From: Geobacillus icigianus
GTDB taxonomy: Bacteria > Bacillota > Bacilli > Bacillales > Anoxybacillaceae
NCBI RefSeq assembly: GCF_000750005.1
Contig: NZ_JPYA01000030.1
Span: 1-39,998 of the forward strand
Direction: 5' to 3'
DNA: 39,998 bases
This document shows positions 33,103 through 39,998 of this stretch, one piece after another. Position 1 is the first letter of the stretch, and the number at the start of each line of letters is the position of its first letter. A program made the translations under genes and the position numbers. Below the pieces are notes generated by a model. It was not told where the DNA came from and searched no databases. It saw only the letters and a program-made list of their open reading frames with translations.

Positions 33103-33908
33103 TCACAATTCCCCCTTGTCATGAATTCACTTACTATTTTAGCAAAAATCTCGGGCTGTTCCACGTGAATTGCATGTCCGGCTTGACTCACGGACATCCG
33201 TTCGCTATTTGGCAACCGCTCTCGCATTTGGGTCGCAAGGCGACAAAACTTCTCATCTTCTTCCCCACATAGGAGAAGAACGGGCTGCTGCACCCCGCCA
33301 AGCTGCTCCCAAAACGACGGCTGCACGCCGGTGCCCATTCCGCGCAAGCTGTTGGCCAGCCCCACCGCCGTATGGCGAAGCCGCTCACGGCGAAGCGCCG
33401 CCCGCACTGGCGCCGGCAACCGCCGTTGTGTCGCAAACAATGGAATCTGCTCCCAATAGTCGACAAACGCGCGCACGCCCTCCTGTTCAATCCGGCGCGC
33501 CAACGCCTCGTCCGCTTCTCGCCGCGCGCGCCGTTCCGCTTCTGTTTTCAGCCCCGGTGAACTGCTTTCAAGAATGAGACGGCGGACGCGGTGCGGATAA
33601 AAAATAGTAAACGCCAAAGCTAGACGTCCTCCCATCGAATACCCGAGCACGTTCACCTGTTTGAGGCCGAGCTGATCAAGAAGCGCAGCCAAATCAGCCG
33701 CGGCCCGCTCGATTCGATAGCGCATAGCAGCGGCCGGCGCTTCGGTCCGCCCATGCCCCAACAGATCGACGGTGATACAGCGCCAACTCGACCAATGCGA
33801 CAATAGCGGACGCCATGTGTCAGCGCTGCCGGTAAACCCGTGAAGCAACAACAGCGGTTCCCCTTCCCCATATTGTTCCACATGGTAATCAATCCCATTC
33901 AACTTCAT
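33084..33908 (-). CDS. menH: MenH, SHCHC synthase (alpha/beta hydrolase)
   Basis: A 274-residue alpha/beta hydrolase: oxyanion [13 protein letters not shown] (about 20-32), nucleophile elbow GYSMGG, Asp in CGEEDEKF and His in [11 protein letters not shown]. It eliminates pyruvate from SEPHCHC. It overlaps menD by ATGA and menB by 19 nt, so the genes are coupled. The C-terminus runs into menB sequence. Confidence 0.92.
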   Translation of the reverse strand: MKLNGIDYHVEQYGEGEPLLLLHGFTGSADTWRPLLSHWSSWRCITVDLLGHGRTEAPAAAMRYRIERAAADLAALLDQLGLKQVNVLGYSMGGRLALAFTIFYPHRVRRLILESSSPGLKTEAERRARREADEALARRIEQEGVRAFVDYWEQIPLFATQRRLPAPVRAALRRERLRHTAVGLANSLRGMGTGVQPSFWEQLGGVQQPVLLLCGEEDEKFCRLATQMRERLPNSERMSVSQAGHAIHVEQPEIFAKIVSEFMTRGNCECRFHG

Positions 33909-35659
33909 ATTGGTTCCGTTCCTCTTTGTTCGAGAAATTTCGCAATTTCCTGGGAAACCTCATCCCATAGCTGTCGATGCATACGGACGTTTTCCGCCCG
34001 CGACGTCCGCACTTCGACAACATTCAGGCCGCCGCTGTGGAGCGCTGCTGAGACATGGCGGCGAAATTCCTCCCATGTGTGAGGCTGGGCATAGCGGCCT
34101 CCGTATAGATGAACCGCATGGTGAAACGATAGATCGGTCGGCGTGCCAAACAGCGTTTCGAACGCTCCTTCATAGCGAGCCTGCGGCAAAAAGGAGAAAA
34201 TGCCCCCACCGTTGTTGTTCAACAAAATGATCGTTGCCGACAGCCGATGCATGGCGGCGGCCAACAGCCCATTGACATCATGGTAAAACGACAGATCGCC
34301 GATCACGAGCACAAGCGGATCCGTGACCACACTGGCACCTAGCGCGCTCGAGACGACACCGTCGATACCGTTGGCACCGCGATTGGCCAACAGGCGAATC
34401 GATTTGTCGGTGGTCCAAAAAAACGTATCGGCATCGCGAATTGGCATGCTGTTGCCGACAAAGAGCGCCGCACCGGGCGGCAGCAGCTCAGCGAGTTCCG
34501 CGAACACTTTTCCTTCAAACCATTCGTCAGACGGCAGACGCTCCCGCAGCACGGTGCGGGCGAGAGCGTTGATCTCCCTCCAAACGGTCGACCAAGCGCC
34601 AGCGCGCGGCTTCGGTTCAGCCAGGCCAAGCAGCTGGCGACAAAACGCCGCAGCATCGCTATGGATGAAGCACGAAGCCGCCAGCGTCGGATCGCGAAAG
34701 CCGCCGTCATCGACGACGATTTGCCGGATAGTGCGGTGCTGTTTCAGCCATAAAAAGAGCGGTTTCGACACTGGCATGGCGCCAAAACGAAGCACCACGT
34801 CCGGGACAAGGTGGGAAGCGGCCGCTTCCTGCCGCAATATGGCGTCGTAGCTGTCAATCACATACGTTTTGTCATGCGAGCCGGCGCGCAGCTGGGAAAG
34901 CGGATCGGCGAGAATCGGGAAATCCAGCGCGCGCGCAAGCTCCGTCACCGCTTCAGCAAAACCGGGCTGATCAAGCGGTCCGCAAACAATCAGCCCACGC
35001 TCGGCCGCCGCTAACTGCTCGTAAACCATCGCCGCACTGTCGCCCGCCAGCATCGAACGACCGCTCAGAACTTGCGGCGCTTTGGAAACGGACCGCACGC
35101 TCTCCCAAACGCCATCATCGATCTCGGGAACAAGCGGCTCGCGAAACGGGGCGTTGACATGGACGGGACCAGCCGGGGCGCTTGCCGCCATCGCCGCGGC
35201 CCGCGCCGCCATCGTCCGCGCATAGCCGATCATCGCATCGGTCTCTTCCGGCAGCGCCAAGTCGACAAACCATTTTGCATATCGTCCGTATAAATGCAGT
35301 TGGTCAATGGCTTGCGGCGCTCCGACATCGCGCAGTTCGTGCGGGCGATCAGCCGTCAGCACGACCAGCGGCACCCGCGAATAGTGCGCCTCCACGATGG
35401 CCGGCCAATAGTTGGCCGCCGCCGTCCCGGACGTGCATACGAGCGCGATCGGCCGCTGCTTCGCTTTCGCCATGCCGAGGGCAAAAAACGCGGCGGACCG
35501 CTCATCAATGTGCATCCAAAAGCGAAACTTAGGATGAGCCGCGATCGCCATCGCCAACGGCGTCGAGCGCGACCCCGGACTGATGACCGCTTCGGTCACC
35601 CCAGCCTGCGCCAAGCCGTCGACCAACGCGGCCACGTACAACGATAACGCCTTAGTCAT
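33905..35659 (-). CDS. menD: SEPHCHC synthase MenD
   Basis: A 584-residue thiamine-diphosphate enzyme joining 2-oxoglutarate and isochorismate. N-terminal ISPGSRSTPLAMA, Glu in HIDERSAAFFALG, CTSGTAAANYWPAIVEA, and the ThDP/Mg2+ motif GDLSFYHDVNG..LNNNGGGIF are intact. It overlaps menF by 8 nt and menH by 4 nt. Confidence 0.96.
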   Translation of the reverse strand: MTKALSLYVAALVDGLAQAGVTEAVISPGSRSTPLAMAIAAHPKFRFWMHIDERSAAFFALGMAKAKQRPIALVCTSGTAAANYWPAIVEAHYSRVPLVVLTADRPHELRDVGAPQAIDQLHLYGRYAKWFVDLALPEETDAMIGYARTMAARAAAMAASAPAGPVHVNAPFREPLVPEIDDGVWESVRSVSKAPQVLSGRSMLAGDSAAMVYEQLAAAERGLIVCGPLDQPGFAEAVTELARALDFPILADPLSQLRAGSHDKTYVIDSYDAILRQEAAASHLVPDVVLRFGAMPVSKPLFLWLKQHRTIRQIVVDDGGFRDPTLAASCFIHSDAAAFCRQLLGLAEPKPRAGAWSTVWREINALARTVLRERLPSDEWFEGKVFAELAELLPPGAALFVGNSMPIRDADTFFWTTDKSIRLLANRGANGIDGVVSSALGASVVTDPLVLVIGDLSFYHDVNGLLAAAMHRLSATIILLNNNGGGIFSFLPQARYEGAFETLFGTPTDLSFHHAVHLYGGRYAQPHTWEEFRRHVSAALHSGGLNVVEVRTSRAENVRMHRQLWDEVSQEIAKFLEQRGTEPI

Positions 35660-37031
35660 TATCCATCACCCCTAAAGCGGATCGCATCGGTCTCATTTTC
35701 ACCGCTGTTTCCTCATACTCGCTGTCCGGGTCCGAATCAGCGACAATGCCGCAGCCGGCAAACAGAACAGCATCGTTGCCAGCGAGCAGCGCAGAGCGAA
35801 TGGCGACCGCCCATTCCCCGTCACCTTCGCTGTTCACCCAACCGATCGGGGCAGCGTACCACCCGCGGTCTAGCGGCTCAAGGGAGCGAATCGCCGCCAA
35901 CGCCCGTTCGCGCGGCGATCCGCCAAGCGCCGGTGTTGGGTGAAGCAACTCCACCAATCTGAGCACAGACGGCTCGCGGCAACCACGGCCGACGACCGGA
36001 GTGCACAAATGCTGAATGTGCGGCAGCTTCAGGAGCTGCGGCTGTGCGGGCATTTCCACCGCCTCACAGACCGAGGAAAAAAGGCGGTGAATCATGCGCA
36101 CGACGAATTGATGCTCCTCACGATTTTTCGCATCCGCCTGCAACCACGCGCCAAGCCGCTCGTCCTCATTCGGAGTGGCGCCGCGGCGCACCGATCCGGC
36201 CAAGCATACAGAACGGCATGTCAGCCCAATCTTTTCGACAAGCTGCTCGGGAGAAGCGCCGATCAAACAGCGGCCATCTTGTTCAAAAGCAAACAAATAG
36301 GCAAACGGCTGCTGCTCGCGCAGGCGGAGAAGCACGGCGGCCGGATCGGGCGATTCTGTGAACCGCAAGCGGCGGGCGCGGGCCAGCACCACCTTGTCCA
36401 ATGAACCGGCGCGAATTTGCCCGATGGCTTCACGCACCGCGGCAAGCCAACGATCACTCGCTTCCTCAACATCGGAAACAAGCGCGGGCAGCGCCGCCGG
36501 AGCATCCGCGCGCAGTGAAGCGCGATCCAACAGCCGTCCGACCCGCTCCATCTCCTGTTCTCCTTTTCCGCCGACAGGCACCGTCACCGTCAGCTGTGCC
36601 CGCCCGTCGCGGACGGTAAGAAGCACCGCTGGAGCGATGAGCTTAGCGGCCGGAAAACGACTCCATAAACCGGTTCGCTCCCGATGCGGATCAAACGAAA
36701 ACCCGCCGAACAAGAGCGGCGGCTGATGGACTTCGCCATAGCTGACGACACGCTCGCTCCATTCTTGACGCTTCGCCTCCATCTCGGCAAACCGGTCATC
36801 GCCGTTATCCGTCTCCAATGTGCACACCGAGCCGAGGCCGACTAGAACTGTAGTCCCGCTTGGATTCGACCAAAAAAACCGTTCGCGAAATCCGCACGCC
36901 GGCCCTTGCATAAAAAAAGAAACCGGATCGATGTGTTCCCACGGTTCCGTCCAGCTGACAAACGGCCTCGCTGCACGCGCCGTCCATTTATGCAATTGTT
37001 GCTGAAGCTGATGTCGAAATCCAATGGCCAT
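35652..37031 (-). CDS. menF: Isochorismate synthase MenF
   Basis: A 459-residue chorismate-utilising enzyme making isochorismate, first step of menaquinone synthesis. C-terminal chorismate-binding domain: LDKVVLARARR, FLIGASPEQLV-type segment, AGSVRRGATPNEDE, HPTPALGGSPRERA, and the metal Glu in ADSDPDSEYEET. First gene of the minus-strand cluster; ATG follows GTGAGGATG. Confidence 0.95.
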   Translation of the reverse strand: MAIGFRHQLQQQLHKWTARAARPFVSWTEPWEHIDPVSFFMQGPACGFRERFFWSNPSGTTVLVGLGSVCTLETDNGDDRFAEMEAKRQEWSERVVSYGEVHQPPLLFGGFSFDPHRERTGLWSRFPAAKLIAPAVLLTVRDGRAQLTVTVPVGGKGEQEMERVGRLLDRASLRADAPAALPALVSDVEEASDRWLAAVREAIGQIRAGSLDKVVLARARRLRFTESPDPAAVLLRLREQQPFAYLFAFEQDGRCLIGASPEQLVEKIGLTCRSVCLAGSVRRGATPNEDERLGAWLQADAKNREEHQFVVRMIHRLFSSVCEAVEMPAQPQLLKLPHIQHLCTPVVGRGCREPSVLRLVELLHPTPALGGSPRERALAAIRSLEPLDRGWYAAPIGWVNSEGDGEWAVAIRSALLAGNDAVLFAGCGIVADSDPDSEYEETAVKMRPMRSALGVMDND

Positions 37032-37074
37032 TCATCCTCACGCTTTCTTTCGCAAAGTTCCTTCCCCATCCCAA

Positions 37075-37096
37075 TTCCTATTATATATAGTAGGAA
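37075..37096. promoter_or_regulatory. Inverted repeat over the menF promoter region
   Basis: TTCCTA (37075-37080) and TAGGAA (37091-37096) bracket an alternating TATATA core; the 22-bp unit is a near-perfect palindrome. On the minus strand it contains TATAAT, a likely -10 for menF. It may be an operator. Confidence 0.45.
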
Positions 37097-37118
37097 ATAA
37101 TTTATCTATCGGAAAGGG

Positions 37119-37147
37119 TTGACACGCTTTCACCGTTTTCCTACACT
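37119..37147 (+). promoter_or_regulatory. menA promoter
   Basis: TTGACA (37119-37124), 17-nt spacer, TACACT (37142-37147). Consensus -35 and near-consensus -10 at ideal spacing, about 53 bp before the menA start codon. Confidence 0.7.
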
Positions 37148-37200
37148 TATTTTGAACGTAAACGAACCGTACTTTCACGGAATATAAGGGGAATGGGGAC

Positions 37201-38127
37201 ATGCAACTGTTAACGATGGACCAACGCCCGCCAGCCCGCCGCGACTGGCGTGTCTTTTGGCGGCTGACGCGTCCGCACACGCTGACAGCGGCGTTTGTGC
37301 CCGTCTGCGTCGGCACGGTGCTGGCGCTTGGCGACACATCAGTCGACTGGCTGCTGTTTGCTGCGATGCTTTTGGCTTCGCTGCTCATCCAAGCGGCGAC
37401 AAACATGTTCAACGAATATTATGACTACAAACGCGGTCTCGATTCACCTGAATCCGTCGGCATTGGCGGCGCCATCGTCCGCGATGGCCTCAAGCCAAAA
37501 ACCGTGCTCGCCTTGGCGTTTAGCTGCCTAGGGGCGGCGATGCTGATCGGCGTCTATATCTGCATGGAAAGCAGCTGGTGGCTCGCCGCTGTCGGCACGA
37601 TTTGCATGGCGGCCGGCTACTTTTACACCGGCGGACCGTTTCCGATCGCCTACACTCCGTTTGGCGAGCTGGCAGCTGGGTTTTTCATGGGCTGTTTGAT
37701 CATCTTGATTTCGTATTTCATCCAAACCGGCGCCATTCACGCCGATGTCGTTTATGTCTCGATCCCGGTGGCGATTTTCGTCGGTGCCATTTTGCTGGCC
37801 AACAACATCCGTGACTTAGAGGGCGACCGCGAAAAAGGGAGAAAGACGCTCGCCATTTTGGTCGGGCGCGTTTGGGCGGTACGCTTGCTCGCCCTCATGT
37901 TTGTCGCCGCCTTTCTTTGGACGGTCGGACTTGTGATGATTGGCACCGTTCCTCCTTGGGCGCTGCTCGCCTTAGTCAGCGTTCGAAAGGCGGTGGCGGC
38001 GACGCGGGGATTTATCGGCAAAATCAAACCGCTGGAAATGATGCCAGCCATGAAAGCGACAGCGGAGACGAATACGCAATTCGGCTTTTTGCTCACCATC
38101 GGCTTGTTGATCAGCCATTGGCTGTAA
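37201..38127 (+). CDS. menA: 1,4-dihydroxy-2-naphthoate polyprenyltransferase MenA
   Basis: A 308-residue UbiA-family membrane enzyme that prenylates DHNA to demethylmenaquinone. Eight or nine hydrophobic spans and both Asp-rich motifs: NEYYDYKRGLD and DLEGDREKGRKT. Start ATG at 37201 behind AAGGGGAATGGGG; ATG at 37216 is an alternative. Divergent from menF-D-H-B-E, whose product chain it completes. Confidence 0.94.
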   Translation: MQLLTMDQRPPARRDWRVFWRLTRPHTLTAAFVPVCVGTVLALGDTSVDWLLFAAMLLASLLIQAATNMFNEYYDYKRGLDSPESVGIGGAIVRDGLKPKTVLALAFSCLGAAMLIGVYICMESSWWLAAVGTICMAAGYFYTGGPFPIAYTPFGELAAGFFMGCLIILISYFIQTGAIHADVVYVSIPVAIFVGAILLANNIRDLEGDREKGRKTLAILVGRVWAVRLLALMFVAAFLWTVGLVMIGTVPPWALLALVSVRKAVAATRGFIGKIKPLEMMPAMKATAETNTQFGFLLTIGLLISHWL

Positions 38128-38155
38128 CACGGTCACCATGTGGCCGTGTTTTTTT
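38126..38155 (+). terminator. Intrinsic terminator of menA
   Basis: AACACGGTCA (38126-38135) pairs with TGGCCGTGTT (38141-38150), overlapping the stop codon, followed by a T tract. Confidence 0.85.
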
Positions 38156-38270
38156 ATGCTGACAAACATAAACCAGTTGGTTGCCGCCTTTATCCTCTGA
38201 CCGTGTTTTTTATGCTGACAAACATAAACCGGCTGGCTGTCGGCTTCATCCTCTGACCGTGTTTTTTTTT
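38144..38270. repeat. 56-57 bp tandem repeat starting in the menA terminator
   Basis: Units starting CCGTGTTTTTT, containing ATGCTGACAAACATAAACC and ending ATCCTCTGA occupy about 38144-38200 and 38201-38256, with a third start CCGTGTTTTTTTTT. No ORF. It has multiplied the terminator's 3' arm and T-run. Confidence 0.7.
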
Positions 38271-38458
38271 CGTTTTCGCCCATACTAACCTTATAAAGGG
38301 CTGACGGAACGCCGCGGGCGCCCCGCCGGGAAGTGTTTCTCCCACGGAAGCGCGCCTTGATTCCGATGGGCTCCGTTTCTCGCAAGCGGTTGAGAAAACG
38401 CGGCCGGATGCCACGTCAGCCTGAACAACGCGAATGGCGAAGGAAGGAGTTGCAACCG

Positions 38459-39268
38459 ATGTTGACGAACGAACAGCTGGCCGCCCTCCGCTCCACCTTG
38501 CTCGCGATGAAACAGGACATCGAAGAGCGGCTGAAACAAAACGACCATTTCGGCCTCATGCGCAGCCATGCCCACGATGCCACCGGCGAGCTGGCCAGTT
38601 ATGACAATCATCCGGCCGACGAGGCGACCGAGCTGTATGAACGGGAAAAAGATTTGGCGTTGGATGAACATACCGAGCGCGAATGGCGCAGCATCGAGCG
38701 GGCGCTCCAAGCCATGGACGAGGGAACATATGGAACGTGCCGCGTCTGCGGTCAGCCGATCCCGTACGAACGACTGGAAGCGCTGCCGACCACCCTTTAT
38801 TGCCGGGAGCACAGCCCGGACCAAACCGTCTCACAAAAACGGCCGCTGGAGGAAGGAGTGCTCATGCCGCCGTTTGGCAAATTTGATTTTGACGGCCGCG
38901 ATGAGTCGGTCGCTTACGATGCCGAGGATGCGTGGCAGGAGGTCGCCCGTTACGGCACGTCCGATACCCCGTCCGACCTTGGCAAAAACGTTGACTACTA
39001 CGGCGAAGTGTACGCCGAGTCGGAAGAGAACGCCGGCTATGTCGAGGACTTGGAAAACTTCGCGGCTGTCGATTTGTACGGAAAAAACGTTCACGTGTAC
39101 CCGACAAGAGAACACGAACAGCTCGAACAGCAATTGGATGATGAAGGCATCATGTCCAATCTCGGCGATTTGCCGGCGTACGAAAAAGACCCGTATACGT
39201 CCGCAGGCAGTTACCGCCGTTATGACGAAAGGCCATCCGAACAACGTTTTGATGAACCCACTCCTTAA
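38459..39268 (+). CDS. yteA: YteA family DksA/TraR-type protein
   Basis: A 269-residue homologue of B. subtilis YteA, a general-stress/sporulation-associated DksA/TraR-like protein. N-terminal coiled coil MLTNEQLAALRSTLLAMKQD, conserved ELASYDNHPADEATELYEREKD, then a zinc-finger-like CRVCGQPIPYERLEALPTTLYC (only three Cys visible). The C-terminal half has AYDAEDAWQEV and LDDEGIMSNLGDLPAY. The ATG follows AAGGAAGGAG; the frame extends upstream but without family similarity. Confidence 0.88.
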   Translation: MLTNEQLAALRSTLLAMKQDIEERLKQNDHFGLMRSHAHDATGELASYDNHPADEATELYEREKDLALDEHTEREWRSIERALQAMDEGTYGTCRVCGQPIPYERLEALPTTLYCREHSPDQTVSQKRPLEEGVLMPPFGKFDFDGRDESVAYDAEDAWQEVARYGTSDTPSDLGKNVDYYGEVYAESEENAGYVEDLENFAAVDLYGKNVHVYPTREHEQLEQQLDDEGIMSNLGDLPAYEKDPYTSAGSYRRYDERPSEQRFDEPTP

Positions 39269-39282
39269 ACGATCCGGGAACA

Positions 39283-39420
39283 ATGAACTTCACACAAAGG
39301 ATCATCGGCACTTTGGTCTTTTTTGAAACGGAGGAAGTGCGTGTTCCGTACTACATACTGCAACGGAACGAAACGATAAACCTACACGAAATTGAGTACC
39401 AGCTGAACGCCGATGATTGA
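39283..39420 (+). CDS. Possible small protein (45 aa)
   Basis: A 45-residue ORF, MNFTQRIIGTLVFFETEEV to IEYQLNADD, lies 14 nt after yteA and ends just before a strong hairpin. Its ribosome binding site is weak; a GTG after ACGGAGGA would give a shorter product. Chance ORF not excluded. Confidence 0.35.
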   Translation: MNFTQRIIGTLVFFETEEVRVPYYILQRNETINLHEIEYQLNADD

Positions 39421-39425
39421 CCTAA

Positions 39426-39461
39426 ACAAGGGTGTCTTGAGCTAAGCAGGGCACCCTTGTT
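39426..39461 (+). terminator. Strong hairpin after yteA
   Basis: ACAAGGGTGTC and GGCACCCTTGT pair with a 13-nt loop; only a short T-run follows. Likely end of the yteA transcript. From 39462 to 39775 only a 15-bp direct repeat (CAAACGCGTTTTCCC at 39647 and 39711) was seen. Confidence 0.6.
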
Positions 39462-39775
39462 CCACCTTCAACCTTTTCAGGTGGGTCCGGACCATCGGTG
39501 AATGTCAACCGTTTTCACCTTCCGTTTTGACCTAACGTTCTGCGCGAGAAAGGGAACGCGACATCTTTCTCGATTGGGGACCCTTAACTAAACGTACTTT
39601 TCTCTCAGCATCCCTCGCGAGCGAATTACCGCCTTGACCGACGAGTCAAACGCGTTTTCCCGTTCGGTCAGTTCGGCCAACGGGGTCGTTTGATCCATGA
39701 ACCGACGGGGCAAACGCGTTTTCCCGGTCGTCTAGCCCGTCGATTTCCCGATTTGTCTCGTTGACCCCCGCCCCT

Positions 39776-39863
39776 TTAGAAGGCTGGTGAAACACCGCTG
39801 TCACACACCAATCGGCGGCATTTTCATTCAGAAAAGAAAGCGGATTTTGCAAGTTTTTTCTAA
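39776..39863 (+). mobile_element. MITE-like element, copy 9a (5' part)
   Basis: TTAG border, then AAGGCTGGTGAAACACCGCTG and the second-subfamily interior of copy 8 (CACACCAATCG, GGCATTTTCATTCAGAA). It is cut by copy 9b. Confidence 0.75.
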
Positions 39864-39998
39864 GAGACCGGTGATTTAAGGGGACAAGTCGCTTATCAAG
39901 CCCGTTTCTCAAATAGATAAGCCTTGTCGCATCAGGATCGCCTTTCAAGCGTTCCCCCATTGCTCAAGAGAAACAACCGTTTTTCACCAGCCTCCTAG
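39864..39998 (-). mobile_element. MITE-like element, copy 9b
   Basis: Minus strand: CTAG, GAGGCTGGTGAAAAACGGTTG, then GATGCGACAAGGCTTATCTATT and TTGAGAAACGGG, ending TTAAATCACCGGTCTC. It is a complete first-subfamily copy in opposite orientation to 9a and runs to the end of the window. Confidence 0.8.

Overview
The window looks like chromosome of a thermophilic Firmicute of the Geobacillus/Parageobacillus type. This rests on recognisable Bacillaceae proteins (YtkD, YtkC-like holin, Dps, YtzI, LuxS, YidD, YteA, MenA/F/D/H/B/E), strong AAGGAGG-type ribosome binding sites, G+C-rich host genes and a short-Q-loop cytochrome bd. The genus is inference; no rRNA or tRNA gene was seen.

Region 1 (1 to about 12,860) is the right-hand part of an A+T-richer prophage. 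The minus strand carries a replication/recombination module that reads leftward from a Cro-like gene: small early genes, an HTH-like protein, a YqaI-like protein, VRR-NUC nuclease, SNF2-type helicase, YqaJ exonuclease, Sak4-like ATPase, DUF669 protein, family-B DNA polymerase, a zinc-ribbon protein, dimeric dUTPase, an HhH protein and a primase-helicase. A divergent control region with five related operators separates this from a CI/LexA-type repressor and a large serine integrase on the plus strand. The integrase abuts the 3' part of a host ABC-transporter substrate-binding gene (ytlA-like), so the prophage appears to split that gene.

Region 2 (about 12,880-19,350) is host DNA: the rest of the ytlA-like gene, ATPase and permease genes (ytlC/ytlD-like), ytkD, a small conserved gene, a YtkC-like holin, dps, ytzI, luxS and yidD. 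Region 3 (19,500-24,150) holds a Zur box followed by a decayed ZagA/YciC (COG0523) GTPase gene, a second and perfect Zur box in the promoter of a zinc-binding lipoprotein (ZnuA/AdcA), and cytochrome bd genes cydA/cydB. Region 4 (24,158-30,470) holds two large lipoprotein genes (a beta-propeller/di-heme cytochrome c and an unrecognised 692-residue protein), an unknown gene, a DUF2325 gene whose promoter spacer contains a Fur-type box, and two small genes. Region 5 (30,690-38,130) is the menaquinone locus: menF-menD-menH-menB-menE on the minus strand, menA divergent on the plus strand. yteA follows.

Across the host part, and not seen in the prophage, a family of about 120-140 bp elements recurs at least ten times. 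They begin CTAG-AAGGCTGGTGAAAAA, end ATCACCAGCCTC-CTAG, carry no ORF and look like MITEs. Two lie head-to-tail between cydA and cydB; one supplies the cydA stop codon. Other unexplained structure includes three directly abutting hairpins in the phage early region (9191-9288), competing hairpins at 8659-8726 and several short tandem duplications.
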